A stretch of DNA of 64,000 nt from Aestuariivivens sediminis. Lineage in GTDB: Bacteria; Bacteroidota; Bacteroidia; Flavobacteriales; Flavobacteriaceae. The stretch spans positions 248,001-312,000 of the forward strand of contig NZ_JAKMCP010000003.1 of the NCBI RefSeq assembly GCF_022662105.1. The letters run 5' to 3'. The number at the start of each line of letters is the position of its first letter. The stretch's first letter is position 1. A program made the translations under genes and the position numbers. Of this stretch, positions 52,267 to 62,134 are shown one piece after another. Below the pieces are notes generated by a model. It made no database searches, was not told the origin of the DNA, and saw nothing but the letters and a program-made list of their open reading frames with translations.

Positions 52267-54471
52267 CTACCCAACCAATTCTTGCAATTGCATATTATTC
52301 ATAAATGGTTGTTTATAGAGTCTTTGTCCAGTAGCTTGGTAAATTGCATTTGCCAAAGCCCCAACAGCAGGTGGTAAGCCCGGTTCACCCAATCCGGTAG
52401 GATCAACGGAACTGTCTACAAAAAACACCTCAATATCCTCTGGTGCCTGTGCATGGCGAATTAATTGGTACCGATCAAAATTGATTTCATTGGGTTCACC
52501 ATTATTAAAAGTTAGCTGACTATACATGGCATGACCTATGCCATCAATAACCCCTCCTTGGATCATATTTTTGGCAGCGTCAGGATTAATTACAATTCCG
52601 CAATCCACGGCACACCAAACTTTTTTAACTTTAGGTTTCTCATCCACCATAACCACATCAATAACCTCTGCAACGTAGGAGTGATGACAAAAATACGCAG
52701 CTACTCCACGATAAACTCCCGGTATGGATTCTCCCCAATTGGATTTTTCCTTAACTAATTTCAGGACTCCAGCATAACGTTCAGGTTCATAATCATTCTT
52801 TTCCCCAATTGGATTATTAATCGCACGATCAAACAACTCCAAACGGAAATCTATAGGATCCTTGCCGGCTAATTCTGCAACCTCATCCAGAAAAGCTTGC
52901 TCTGCCCCTGCCGTAAAATGTGATCTTGGCGCTCTCCAGGCTCCTGTTGTAATATTGGTTTTGGCATCAATCTTTTCCGCTGAATAGTTTTCAACGGCTC
53001 CCGCAGGAAAACGATTGGGAAATACAGGTCCTTCCGGCAGTCCCGCACCTTTTACACTAAAAGCAATTAAATTATTATTTTCATCCAGACCTGCTTTATA
53101 CACCGATTGATATGCTGGTCTGTAGGTTCCCTGAGTCATATCGTCTTCTCTCGTATAGATAAGTTTAACCGGTGCGCCAATTTTCTTGGAAATGGCAGCA
53201 GCTTCAACACCAAAATGCACATAAAGCCGTCGTCCAAATCCTCCGCCAATACGTGTCATGTTTACGGTGACATCCTCCAATGGTAAGCCTAATAATTTAG
53301 AAACAGAACCTTCAAGTGCCTCGGGCGTTTGGGTAGGACCTATTAACTCTGCCGAGGTATCTGTAACATTTGCAAAAAAGTTCATGGGTTCCATAGTATT
53401 ATGAGGTAAAAACGGTGAACTGTAGGTCCGTTCTATAACTTTTGCAGCTTTACTAAAAGCCATATCTGGATCACCATCTTTTCTACTACCCTGAGCTTTT
53501 CCGGAAGCTAATGCCGTTTCTAATATACGGTTATGCATTTCAGAATTCTCCAATTCCGAAATCAACTCCCAATTGGCCCTAATCGCTTTTTTTGCTTTCA
53601 TTAAAGGCCATGTTGAATCGCCAACTATAGCAATAAGCTGTAAAAATCCTTTTTCATCACTCCAAGAAGGATCTTCAAGAGCAATATCTATAATAAAAGC
53701 ATCTTTTACTCCTGGCATTGCCTTAATTTCTTCTTCATTGAAGTCCTTTAACTTCATCCCGAAAGCCGGTGGATGCTGTATCATGGCAAATTGCATACCT
53801 TCTCTTTTGAAATCTAAGCCGTACATGGGTTTTCCGGTCACAATGTTTTCGCCTTCTACATTCCTTTTACTGGTGCCGATTAATTCGAAACTATTGATAT
53901 CTTTTAGGTCAATCTCATCCGGAATTTCAATACCAACGGCCTTAGAGGCAATGGCCCCGTAATCCACGGTTCGTTCTCCATTCTTCTCACTTATTATCCC
54001 TTTGGTAACACTCAAATCAGAAACCGCAACACCCCACTCCTTGGCCGCTGCCTCCAACAACATTCTTCTTCCGGTAGCCCCCGCCATTCGCAGAGCGTTC
54101 CAACTTAATCGAATGGATAAACTACCCCCGGCAAATTGATTTTGATATATCCCCGTATTCAATGGGGCCTGCTCAACAACAACATTATTCCAATCTACAT
54201 CCAACTCTTCGGCAATAATCATGGGCATTGAAGTCCTTACATTCTGCCCGATCTCTGGATTAGGTGAGTAAATGGTAACCATACCGGTATCTCCAATTTT
54301 TATATAGCCGTTTATTTCAAACCATTCGTTGGGAATGGCTACTTTTTCTTTAATTTTTTTATCTGAAGTACAGCCAGTAAACCAACTAAACCCAATAAGC
54401 ATGCCACCACCCGCTGCAGCAGAAACCTTTAAAAATGAGCGACGATTGTAATGTGTTCTTATCTTAGTCAT
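52267..54471 (-). CDS. Molybdenum hydroxylase large subunit (isoquinoline 1-oxidoreductase beta type), Tat-exported
   Basis: A protein of 734 residues. The N terminus has a twin-arginine signal (NRRSFLKVSAA) followed by a hydrophobic stretch and FTGC, suggesting a Tat-exported lipoprotein. The two Ald_Xan_dh_C2-type regions follow, with GGGFGRRLYVHFGVEAA, GAWRAPRSHFTAGAEQAF and, near the end, the catalytic glutamate in GLGEPGLPPAVGALANAI. It oxidises an aldehyde or N-heterocycle in the periplasm using the MCD form of Moco, with the small [2Fe-2S] subunit encoded 11 bases upstream. The true substrate cannot be told from sequence. Confidence 0.93.
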   Translation of the reverse strand: MTKIRTHYNRRSFLKVSAAAGGGMLIGFSWFTGCTSDKKIKEKVAIPNEWFEINGYIKIGDTGMVTIYSPNPEIGQNVRTSMPMIIAEELDVDWNNVVVEQAPLNTGIYQNQFAGGSLSIRLSWNALRMAGATGRRMLLEAAAKEWGVAVSDLSVTKGIISEKNGERTVDYGAIASKAVGIEIPDEIDLKDINSFELIGTSKRNVEGENIVTGKPMYGLDFKREGMQFAMIQHPPAFGMKLKDFNEEEIKAMPGVKDAFIIDIALEDPSWSDEKGFLQLIAIVGDSTWPLMKAKKAIRANWELISELENSEMHNRILETALASGKAQGSRKDGDPDMAFSKAAKVIERTYSSPFLPHNTMEPMNFFANVTDTSAELIGPTQTPEALEGSVSKLLGLPLEDVTVNMTRIGGGFGRRLYVHFGVEAAAISKKIGAPVKLIYTREDDMTQGTYRPAYQSVYKAGLDENNNLIAFSVKGAGLPEGPVFPNRFPAGAVENYSAEKIDAKTNITTGAWRAPRSHFTAGAEQAFLDEVAELAGKDPIDFRLELFDRAINNPIGEKNDYEPERYAGVLKLVKEKSNWGESIPGVYRGVAAYFCHHSYVAEVIDVVMVDEKPKVKKVWCAVDCGIVINPDAAKNMIQGGVIDGIGHAMYSQLTFNNGEPNEINFDRYQLIRHAQAPEDIEVFFVDSSVDPTGLGEPGLPPAVGALANAIYQATGQRLYKQPFMNNMQLQELVG

Positions 54472-54482
54472 AATGTCTTATT

Positions 54483-54938
54483 TTAAAGTTTTGATGCGGT
54501 TTTAATCGCTTGTTTTATTCTTACATAAGTGCCACATCTACAAATATTCCCATTCATTGAAGCATCAATGTCTGCGTCTGAAGGATTTGGATTACTCTTC
54601 AATAGCGCCGCTGCACTCATTATTTGTCCACTTTGGCAATAGCCGCATTGAGGAACATCGTGTTCTAACCAGGCTTGTTGTACCGGATGATCGCCGTTAT
54701 CCGAAAGACCTTCAATAGTGGTGATGTTCATGCCTTCGGCTTGGGAAACTTGAAGTAAACAACTACGAACGGCATTACCATTAACATGCACAGTACAGGT
54801 ACCACACTGTCCAATTCCACAACCATACTTCGTTCCTAACAAATCCAAATGATCTCTTAGTACCCACAAAAGCGGCGTATCCATATCTGCCTCAACTGTA
54901 TGTTTTATATTATTGATTTTTAGGGTGAATGTTGACAT
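54483..54938 (-). CDS. Molybdenum hydroxylase small [2Fe-2S] subunit (IorA type)
   Basis: A protein of about 151 residues from the ATG at 54938 (MSTFTLKIN); an ATG three codons upstream is possible. The first [2Fe-2S] cluster uses CGIGQCGTC and the cysteine in VRSC. The second uses CGYCQSGQ and ICRCGTY. This two-cluster subunit passes electrons from the large subunit to an acceptor. It has no signal of its own, so it must be exported folded together with the Tat-bearing partner. First gene of the four-gene operon. Confidence 0.95.
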   Translation of the reverse strand: MSTFTLKINNIKHTVEADMDTPLLWVLRDHLDLLGTKYGCGIGQCGTCTVHVNGNAVRSCLLQVSQAEGMNITTIEGLSDNGDHPVQQAWLEHDVPQCGYCQSGQIMSAAALLKSNPNPSDADIDASMNGNICRCGTYVRIKQAIKTASKL

Positions 54939-55003
54939 AGTTAGCATTTTAGAAGTTATCTCCCTAAATTACAAAAAAATATACTTTCTTTAGTTTACGG
55001 TAT

Positions 55004-55966
55004 TCAATTTAACACTGTTTTAATAAACTCTAATGCTCGCCTTTCGTTATAGTAAAAATCTTTCTTCTCAATAAACCCGACATGTCCTCCATACTTTGGC
55101 ATTTCAAGATGCAGAAAGGAATTATTTTTAGCTTCTTTAACAGGGAAACACTCCGGTGATAAAAAGGAATCGTTTAATGCATTAATGATGAGCACCGGAG
55201 TTTTAATATGAGGCAGAAATTGTAAACAACTGTTCTTGTCATAGTAATCTCTAGCATTCTTAAAGCCATGTGCCTTTGCCGTGTACACGTTATCAAAATC
55301 CTTTAGGGTTTTAATGGTATTAATCTCACTAATGCTCAATGCATTGGGAAATCGTCTTTGTTTTTCTCTTAACCGTTTTAATAAATCCTTTAGAAATCTA
55401 TCATGAAATGGTTTATTTTTAATTGTATGAAGTGCCTCGCAAGAACCGGATAAACTACAAGGTACCGAGACCGCCACCGCTGCTTTTATATTAGGTGGGA
55501 CATCCCGTCTTTCTCCTAAATATTTCAAAATTAAATTTGCACCTAAACTCAGGCCTTTTAAAAAAATGTGATCATAGTGTTTTACATGAATAGCATGATC
55601 AATAACTTCTTCTAAGTCTGAAGTTGCTCCTGAATGATAACTGTAGTATTTTAAATTTTGTTCACCACTACATCCTCTGAAATTTACACAAAGTGCATCA
55701 ATGCCATTGGCGTTAAACAATTGAGCAGGACCCGTTACATAAGGACGTTGCCCATGGCCTTCAAGCCCATGAAGCAGAATAATTAATTTGTTGGTCTTCG
55801 ATTTTGAATGGCTCCAATCCAAATCCAGAAAATCCCCATCTGAAAGTGTGATTCGTTCCCGGTGTTGTTTTAGGGTGACTTGTCTCAATAATCCGGAATA
55901 TACGGTTGAAATAAAACCGTTTTTAAAGTAAAAAGGAGGCTTGTAAGTGGATTCTAATATGGGCAT
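55004..55966 (-). CDS. YheT-like alpha/beta hydrolase
   Basis: A protein of 320 residues of the YheT/EMB8 hydrolase family. The order fits: LIILLHGLEGHGQRPY (oxyanion region), FRGCSGEQN, the nucleophile serine in KGLSLGANLILKYLG, LIINALNDSFL (acid residue) and YGGHVGF (catalytic histidine). Probably a cytoplasmic carboxylesterase or lipase-like enzyme of unknown substrate. It appears to be monocistronic. Confidence 0.92.
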   Translation of the reverse strand: MPILESTYKPPFYFKNGFISTVYSGLLRQVTLKQHRERITLSDGDFLDLDWSHSKSKTNKLIILLHGLEGHGQRPYVTGPAQLFNANGIDALCVNFRGCSGEQNLKYYSYHSGATSDLEEVIDHAIHVKHYDHIFLKGLSLGANLILKYLGERRDVPPNIKAAVAVSVPCSLSGSCEALHTIKNKPFHDRFLKDLLKRLREKQRRFPNALSISEINTIKTLKDFDNVYTAKAHGFKNARDYYDKNSCLQFLPHIKTPVLIINALNDSFLSPECFPVKEAKNNSFLHLEMPKYGGHVGFIEKKDFYYNERRALEFIKTVLN

Positions 55967-56022
55967 TTTATAATTGACAGTAAATTGTTATAGGTTGACA
56001 GTTCCATGACTCAGAGTAATCA

Positions 56023-57642
56023 TTATACTTCAAGGGAGGTAAATGTAAAATCATTTCCATTAAACAACCCCTTATCGCTTAATTTTAATGATGGAATGAC
56101 CAACAATGCCATAAAAGAGAGGGTCATGTACGGGGCATGCATTTGGGATCCCAAATACTTAGCCATTATATTCAACTGTGAATATGCCTTTCCAACAGTT
56201 TCACCATCTTTATCACTCATAATGCCAGCAACGGGAAGGGGCATCACTAATTCCTCCTCCTTTGAAACGGCACATATACCGCCTTTATTTTCTATAAGTA
56301 AGTTAACCGCCTTACAAATGGCTTCATCATTAACGCCAACAGCAATGATATTATGTGAATCATGTGCCACGGAAGACGCTATAGCGCCTTCTTGAAGTCC
56401 AAAATTCTTTATAAAGGCCATTACAGGACGTTCGTTCTTGTAACGATTAACCACGGTCATCTTTAAAATGTCTTTTTTAATATTTGATATTAGGTTTCCA
56501 TTAGAGTATATGGCATCTTCAACAATTTCATTAGTTACTAACTGCCCCTCTAAGGCTTCAATAACCCGAATTTTCTTTGCCGTAGAAGCCACTCCAAAAT
56601 CTGACTCTTTCTTTTTATGACAACTAAAATTATTGACTTTACTAAAGGAAATAGGTTTTATTAATGATTTTCCATTATGGAAAACCACCTCTCCGTTAAT
56701 AACGGTCTGTTTGGTTTTAAAGGTATTTAAGTCTTCAACAACAATGCAATCTGCCGGATCTCCAACCCTTAACAGTCCAACCTCCAGCTTATAGTGGTCT
56801 ACGGGATTGACGCATGCTACCTGTAATACCTTAAAGACATCCATCCCTCTTGCAACTGCGCTCTGGCAAAGTTCATTAATATGACCTACAATTAAATCAT
56901 CGGGATGCTTATCGTCACTACAAAACATGATATCATTATAATATTCCGGCAATAAATCAATTAAGGCATCAAAGTTTTTGGCTGCACTACCTTCTCTAAT
57001 TAAAATTTTCATACCCTTTTGCAATTTTTCCAATGCCTCATCATACGTAAAACATTCATGGTCGGTCGAAATTCCCGCTTCAATATATTTGGAAATAGCA
57101 TTACCCCTTAAACCAGGTGCATGTCCATCCACCGGTTTTTGGTAATGTTTAGCCCAAGCCAGTTTTTTAATAACATCATCATCCTTAAACAACACACCGG
57201 GGTAATTCATCATTTCCGCTAAATATTTTATTTCAGGATGTTCCAAAAGGATTTTTATGTCATTCGGATTTATTTCAGCTCCGGCCGATTCAAACATCGT
57301 AGCAGGGACACATGAAGGTGCTCCAAAATTGAACTTAAATGGAACCTGTTTACCGTTTTCAATCATAAATTTCACACCTCTAACGCCTAAAACATTGGCG
57401 ATTTCATGCGGATCGGAAACGGTAGAGACCGTACCATGCCTAACGGCAATTCTTGCGAATTCACTGGGCACCAACATCGAGCTTTCTATATGGATATGGG
57501 CATCGATGAAACCGGGCAGAATAAAATGGTCCATATCATGCTCTTTCTCCTCTATGGATACAATAACATGGTCTTCAATGGTTATTTCACCTTTATAAAT
57601 ACGCCTATTTGATATATCAACTATATTGCCTTTTAGATTCAT
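56023..57642 (-). CDS. ade: Adenine deaminase
   Basis: An Ade-type amidohydrolase of 539 residues that converts adenine to hypoxanthine and ammonia. The metal-binding motif [46 protein letters not shown] (metal aspartate) and the C-terminal [13 protein letters not shown] with [11 protein letters not shown] match the Ade family. Length is normal. It is cytoplasmic. It fits with purine salvage (DeoD elsewhere in the window) but is not in an operon with it. Confidence 0.96.
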   Translation of the reverse strand: MNLKGNIVDISNRRIYKGEITIEDHVIVSIEEKEHDMDHFILPGFIDAHIHIESSMLVPSEFARIAVRHGTVSTVSDPHEIANVLGVRGVKFMIENGKQVPFKFNFGAPSCVPATMFESAGAEINPNDIKILLEHPEIKYLAEMMNYPGVLFKDDDVIKKLAWAKHYQKPVDGHAPGLRGNAISKYIEAGISTDHECFTYDEALEKLQKGMKILIREGSAAKNFDALIDLLPEYYNDIMFCSDDKHPDDLIVGHINELCQSAVARGMDVFKVLQVACVNPVDHYKLEVGLLRVGDPADCIVVEDLNTFKTKQTVINGEVVFHNGKSLIKPISFSKVNNFSCHKKKESDFGVASTAKKIRVIEALEGQLVTNEIVEDAIYSNGNLISNIKKDILKMTVVNRYKNERPVMAFIKNFGLQEGAIASSVAHDSHNIIAVGVNDEAICKAVNLLIENKGGICAVSKEEELVMPLPVAGIMSDKDGETVGKAYSQLNIMAKYLGSQMHAPYMTLSFMALLVIPSLKLSDKGLFNGNDFTFTSLEV

Positions 57643-57701
57643 CCTTTTATTGATACTGGGCAGTGCTTAATGTCACCTCAGAAATCGTGCTCAACACGAC
57701 C

Positions 57702-59015
57702 CTATTTTTTTAGTTCTATTTTTAAAATTTGTTTGGTTTTATCTGTCACTTTAAAACGATTATCTGCACGCCTTCCGACAACCCATACTATATCATCTTT
57801 CGAACACAACAACCAGGTACGATCTTTTTCTATCAATGATAACTTCTCATCCTTAAAATATTTGCTCAACTTCTTTTTTCCAGACATTCCCAAAGGATAG
57901 AAGTAATCACCGTCCTGTTTTCTTCTCAATGTTAACGGAAAATGCAACATTTTTTTATCAACATAAATACACGTATTACCGGCTTTTGAAATGCTATCCA
58001 CTTCTTCAAAACTAAATGTTCCCAAAGGTGTTTCAAAGTTTTTTAGGTCATTCAGGGTAAATATTTCCGGAACACTGGTTAATTCGATTTCAGTTACCAA
58101 CAAATGCGCCCTATTTTTTATTAACCGGTGTGTTTTAGATTGCACATATTTTCCCGTTTCAGCTTCCAATAAATTAGTGACATCCTGCCATTCGGTAAAC
58201 CCATATTTTTTAAAGACTTCATATAGGTAGGCCTTTGGGTGGGTTAGCTTTTGAAATTCTGAGATTTTAAAAGCACTAATACCATTTTCAACCTTGGCTA
58301 TGGCGCGGTCTAAAAAAGCATCCATCTGGTCTTTAACAATGACTGAGGCCTCATTCAAATTATTTAAGGTCGTCTGAAAACTTTGCAAAAGGCTGGGATT
58401 AATGTCCTTCAAAACAGGGATAACCTCGTGCCTTAATTTATTCCGTAAATATTTAACTGACGCATTGCTGCTATCGGACCGCCATTTAATGTTGTACTCA
58501 TTTGCAAAACCCAAAATTGCTTCCCTGGAGTAAGGCAAAAGGGGTCTAACAAATTTATCATTGACTTCGGGAATTCCAGTTAACCCTTCCAATCCGGTTC
58601 CACGGGTGAAATTTATTATAAAGGTTTCTAAATTATCATCCGCATGATGCGCCGTTAAAACATAGTCAAAATGTAATTGTTCGGCAATTTCCTTAAACCA
58701 ATTATAACGCAGTTCCCGCGCTGCCATTTGGAGTGAACACTTATTATTTCTGGCATAGTCCTTAGTGTCAAAACTTTCTATAAAAACCTCCAGATCCAAA
58801 TCCTCGGCGAGATCCAAAACAAATGCTTCGTCGGCATCGCTCTCCTCTGATCGCAAATTAAAATTACAATGCGCCAGGGCAATGTTAAACCGCAGTTTAT
58901 GGCATAAATGCGTTAATACCACACTATCAACTCCCCCTGAAATGGCAATAAGTAGTTTCTTCTTATTTAAAAATGGCAACCTGAGATCGATATGGTTTTG
59001 AAATGAATTCAGCAT
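57702..59015 (-). CDS. tilS: tRNA(Ile)-lysidine synthase
   Basis: TilS (about 437 aa from the ATG at 59015) modifies the wobble cytidine of tRNA-Ile(CAU) to lysidine. The PP-loop motif SGGVDSVVLTHLCHK, the AHCNFNLR block, TAHHADDNLETFIINFTRG and LLPYSREAI are typical, followed by the TilS substrate-binding and C-terminal domains (RRKQDGDYFYPLGMSGKKKLS). The 14 extra residues from the upstream ATG at 59057 do not look like the family. A -7 match (minus-strand TATATTTG, 59020-59027) would give an almost leaderless message. Confidence 0.94.
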   Translation of the reverse strand: MLNSFQNHIDLRLPFLNKKKLLIAISGGVDSVVLTHLCHKLRFNIALAHCNFNLRSEESDADEAFVLDLAEDLDLEVFIESFDTKDYARNNKCSLQMAARELRYNWFKEIAEQLHFDYVLTAHHADDNLETFIINFTRGTGLEGLTGIPEVNDKFVRPLLPYSREAILGFANEYNIKWRSDSSNASVKYLRNKLRHEVIPVLKDINPSLLQSFQTTLNNLNEASVIVKDQMDAFLDRAIAKVENGISAFKISEFQKLTHPKAYLYEVFKKYGFTEWQDVTNLLEAETGKYVQSKTHRLIKNRAHLLVTEIELTSVPEIFTLNDLKNFETPLGTFSFEEVDSISKAGNTCIYVDKKMLHFPLTLRRKQDGDYFYPLGMSGKKKLSKYFKDEKLSLIEKDRTWLLCSKDDIVWVVGRRADNRFKVTDKTKQILKIELKK

Positions 59016-59139
59016 AGGCCAAATATACAACTTTGCCAAGTTAAAAATAGGCGACATATTTTATAAATGAAATGATGAATATCATATCCCAACCCTCCAA
59101 TTTTTGTATCTTTAACGTATCATTTATATTTCTTCAGTC

Positions 59140-59832
59140 ATGCGTCAAAAAGACAACATATTAGATAAGTCGGGTGAAAAAGCATTTCATAAGAAAGTAG
59201 TTTCAGTAACCCAACATTTAAGGGCTTATGTCAATCATAGGTTATATATCGCAGAATCCTTAGGAATTATTCCGAAAAACATGTACAGTTCTAACGATCT
59301 CATCGATGAGGCCATTGTAAAATATTACGATAAAGGCTATGATGTTGATGCCGACCCTTTAACCATCAAGTTGAAACTTTTTAAAATTGTGGACACGGAT
59401 TTGGATGAACTTTATAAAACCGAAGCTTTTCATAAGAATACCCTTAGCACGAATGACATATTGCATGAAGAACTGGACGGGCTAATTGAAAATTATACCA
59501 TTGATGACGATTTCGATTTTATTATGAAGGAAGAGTTAAGTGATATTTCTTACAGGCAAGATACCAAACACAAACATGTTTTTGTATACGATGATAATAA
59601 TACATCTTTAGCCCAAGCTTTTGAAATTGAAAACCTTAAATCCTTATCGCGTACTAATTTATTGGGGAGGTTTTACACCTCTACTCCTTTAAAAGTAACG
59701 GATATTGTCGATCTGTTTGTTTTTGGCAGACTGAATTACGATGATATTGCCAAAATAAAAAATACCGAGAAGGAATATATAGAGAAGCTACTTACCCAAG
59801 CCATGGAAACCTTAAAAAGCAATTTAGGTTAG
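59140..59832 (+). CDS. Uncharacterised protein with a divergent sigma-factor-like layout
   Basis: A soluble, charged protein of 230 residues. I do not recognise a named family. The N-terminal part (AYVNHRLYIAESLG, then SNDLIDEAIVKYYDKGYD) recalls sigma region 2. The C-terminal part (VTDIVDLFVFGRLNYDDIAKIKN-TEKEYIEKLLTQAMETLKSNL) has the spacing of a sigma region 4 helix-turn-helix. A long acidic linker (about 100-160) separates them. An ECF-like sigma or anti-sigma-related role is a guess. It is divergent from tilS, and its stop overlaps that of the convergent pabB gene. Confidence 0.6.
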   Translation: MRQKDNILDKSGEKAFHKKVVSVTQHLRAYVNHRLYIAESLGIIPKNMYSSNDLIDEAIVKYYDKGYDVDADPLTIKLKLFKIVDTDLDELYKTEAFHKNTLSTNDILHEELDGLIENYTIDDDFDFIMKEELSDISYRQDTKHKHVFVYDDNNTSLAQAFEIENLKSLSRTNLLGRFYTSTPLKVTDIVDLFVFGRLNYDDIAKIKNTEKEYIEKLLTQAMETLKSNLG

Positions 59833-61130
59833 TTTTCAAGCACAGTCCTCATGGCCTTGGCCTTTACCAAACATTCCTCATATTCTTTTAAGGGATCACT
59901 TTTTGATGTGATGGCACCTCCCACAGAATAGGAAACATAACGATTGTTAGCATTATAAAGAATGCTTCGGATAACCACATTAAAATCAAAATTTCCAATT
60001 GGAGTAAGGTAACCAATCGCTCCGGAATAAACTCCCCTTCTGGTTTCCTCCAGGGCTTCAATGATCTGCATAGCTGAAATTTTGGGTGCTCCGGTCATGC
60101 TCCCCATAGGAAAAGTACTTTCTATAATGTCCACCGGATGTGTAGAAGGATCCACTTCGGCACTAACCGTTGAAATCATTTGATGAACCTGATTGAAGGT
60201 ATAGACCTTGCACAATTCTTCCACCTTAACACTACCCTTAATGGCAGTTTTGGATAAATCATTACGTACCAAATCCACTATCATAATATTTTCACTGCGT
60301 TCTTTAATATCAGTTGCCAAAGCGGTATTAAATAAGGCATCTTCATGCAAATTATCCGATCGCTTCGCTGTTCCCTTGATAGGTTGTGATATTACTTTGC
60401 CGCCATCCTTCTTTAAATAGCGTTCTGGAGAAGCACTTAATACATATTTTTCGCCCAGTTTGATAAAGGATGCAAACGGAGGCTTAGAAATTTCATTGAG
60501 TTTCCTGTAGGTTTCCAATGGATTAATTTGGGTGTCTTCGGCATAGAACTCCTGACAAAAATTGGCTTCGTAAATATCACCCCTATGGATGTGACCCAAC
60601 ATTTTATTTACTTTTTCAAAATAGGCATCCTTATGGATTCGAAGTTTTATTTTAATGTCCTCTTTACCGTGAACCTTTGTTGATTTGCTCAAAGGATTAA
60701 TCCCTTTAATCGCTTTTACATCGTCCCCTACCTCATCATCAATACATTCTAAATAGTGTGCTTCAACCGTATTTCCCTTAATTAGAAATAATCTCTTCGG
60801 CTGAAAAAAGTATAAATCCGGAAATTTAAGTGCATCAAAATTAGCGGACGTCACATCCTCGATATCATTTTTTAAATCGTAGGTCAAAAATCCAAAAATC
60901 CAATCTTTTGTATGGGTGTGATACGCCTTCAATTGATCAAAGGCTTGATGAAAATTAGTATCAATGACCGAAAAGGCTTCCACGGCAAGAACGGCGTCAT
61001 AACTTGAATAATCCTGAATGTAACTATTTGAATCCAACCAAACCACATCACTAAATTGTTGTGCCCAAACCAACAACTGATTCTTGAATGTATCAATTTT
61101 CTCTACATAAATAGCTCGTGATGTTCTCAA
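59829..61130 (-). CDS. pabB: Aminodeoxychorismate synthase component I
   Basis: A chorismate-binding enzyme of about 433 residues. PIKGTAKR carries the lysine that marks PabB (anthranilate synthase has PIAGT), with IVDLVRNDLSK, FPMGSMTGAPKISAMQII and GVYSGAIGYL also typical. It makes 4-amino-4-deoxychorismate for folate. I place the start at the TTG 61130 (RTSRAIYVEKID follows); the longer reading from the TTG at 61151 begins inside a -7 promoter element. No glutaminase partner (PabA) is seen in the window. It overlaps the convergent gene by 4 bases. Confidence 0.92.
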   Translation of the reverse strand: MRTSRAIYVEKIDTFKNQLLVWAQQFSDVVWLDSNSYIQDYSSYDAVLAVEAFSVIDTNFHQAFDQLKAYHTHTKDWIFGFLTYDLKNDIEDVTSANFDALKFPDLYFFQPKRLFLIKGNTVEAHYLECIDDEVGDDVKAIKGINPLSKSTKVHGKEDIKIKLRIHKDAYFEKVNKMLGHIHRGDIYEANFCQEFYAEDTQINPLETYRKLNEISKPPFASFIKLGEKYVLSASPERYLKKDGGKVISQPIKGTAKRSDNLHEDALFNTALATDIKERSENIMIVDLVRNDLSKTAIKGSVKVEELCKVYTFNQVHQMISTVSAEVDPSTHPVDIIESTFPMGSMTGAPKISAMQIIEALEETRRGVYSGAIGYLTPIGNFDFNVVIRSILYNANNRYVSYSVGGAITSKSDPLKEYEECLVKAKAMRTVLEN

Positions 61131-61148
61131 CAAAAACAGATTAAGACA

Positions 61149-61156
61149 CAAAGTTA
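61149..61156 (-). promoter_or_regulatory. -7 promoter element of pabB
   Basis: Minus-strand TAACTTTG is an exact TAnnTTTG match. The transcript would start near 61142, about 12 bases before the TTG at 61130, and this decides the start codon. Confidence 0.5.
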
Positions 61157-61204
61157 ATTAGTTTACTTAAAAAATTAAGTATTTTGTGTATACTTTAAAC
61201 AGAA

Positions 61205-62098
61205 ATGATGCATACATTAAAAAACAACAAGCTGCAAATTACCATCAATAAAATAGGCGCTGAACTTTGTAAAATAACCTCTACAAAATTCGGTACTGAA
61301 TTTATGTGGGATGGAAATCCTGAGGTTTGGAGTGGAATTTCTCCTGTGTTATTCCCGATTATTGGAGCCTTAAAAAATGGATCTTACCTATTCGATAACA
61401 AGATATTCGAACTCCCCAAACACGGTTTTGTTAGACATAATGATCATTTTAAAATAAATAAAGAAGCCGAGAACCACTTAAATTTTGTATTACGTCATAA
61501 CGATCATCTCTTAAAATCATACCCTTTTAAATTTGAATTTAACCTGGGCTATACGCTAACGGATAATACCGTAGAAGTGACACATGCAATTCGAAATTGT
61601 GATGACCATACAATGTATTTCTCGGTAGGTGGACATCCCGCTTTTAAGTGTCCCGTTTTTAAGGATGAACATTACAAGGATTATATTTTGGAATTTGAAT
61701 ACAATGAAAATTCCAGTACCCATTTAATCAATATGGATAATGGATTGATAACCAACCGAACTCAACCGATATTAGTAAATTCAAATAGTATTAAACTAAG
61801 GCATGATTTGTTTAATCAAGACGCCTTAATTTTGAAAGATTTAAAGTCCAAAAAGGTTACTTTGAAAAGTAATACACATGGTGCCATTTTAACGGTTAGC
61901 TATCCCGATTTTCCATATTTGGGTATTTGGGCAAAACCAAGTGGGGATTATGTATGTATTGAACCATGGCTAGGTATAGCGGATAACGAAATAACCAATC
62001 AGAATTTGAAGACCAAAGAAGGAATTCTGGCACTGGATCCCAAAAACGAATTCAAAGCCTCTTATACCATAGAAATACATGACGATCATCTTGTCTAA
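61205..62098 (+). CDS. Galactose-mutarotase-like protein (LacX/YeaD-type aldose 1-epimerase fold)
   Basis: A protein of 297 residues of the aldose 1-epimerase superfamily. It has FMWDGNPEVWSGISPVLFPIIG, the catalytic-type histidines in PKHGFVRHNDHF and SVGGHPAFKCP, and the C-terminal GIWAKPSGDYVCIEPW. It resembles LacX-like mutarotases of uncertain sugar. Two ATG codons lie together at the start (61205, 61208). Cytoplasmic. It may be linked to sugar use, but its neighbours are housekeeping genes. Confidence 0.9.
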   Translation: MMHTLKNNKLQITINKIGAELCKITSTKFGTEFMWDGNPEVWSGISPVLFPIIGALKNGSYLFDNKIFELPKHGFVRHNDHFKINKEAENHLNFVLRHNDHLLKSYPFKFEFNLGYTLTDNTVEVTHAIRNCDDHTMYFSVGGHPAFKCPVFKDEHYKDYILEFEYNENSSTHLINMDNGLITNRTQPILVNSNSIKLRHDLFNQDALILKDLKSKKVTLKSNTHGAILTVSYPDFPYLGIWAKPSGDYVCIEPWLGIADNEITNQNLKTKEGILALDPKNEFKASYTIEIHDDHLV

Positions 62099-62109
62099 TA
62101 AATTAATGG

Positions 62110-62117
62110 TAGATTTG
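62110..62117 (+). promoter_or_regulatory. -7 promoter element of the DEAD-box helicase gene
   Basis: TAGATTTG matches TAnnTTTG, with a TTG 16 bases upstream (62091-62093), a slightly short spacer. It predicts a leader of about 10 bases before the TTG start at 62135. Confidence 0.45.
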
Positions 62118-62134
62118 CAGACTAAATAACAGTT

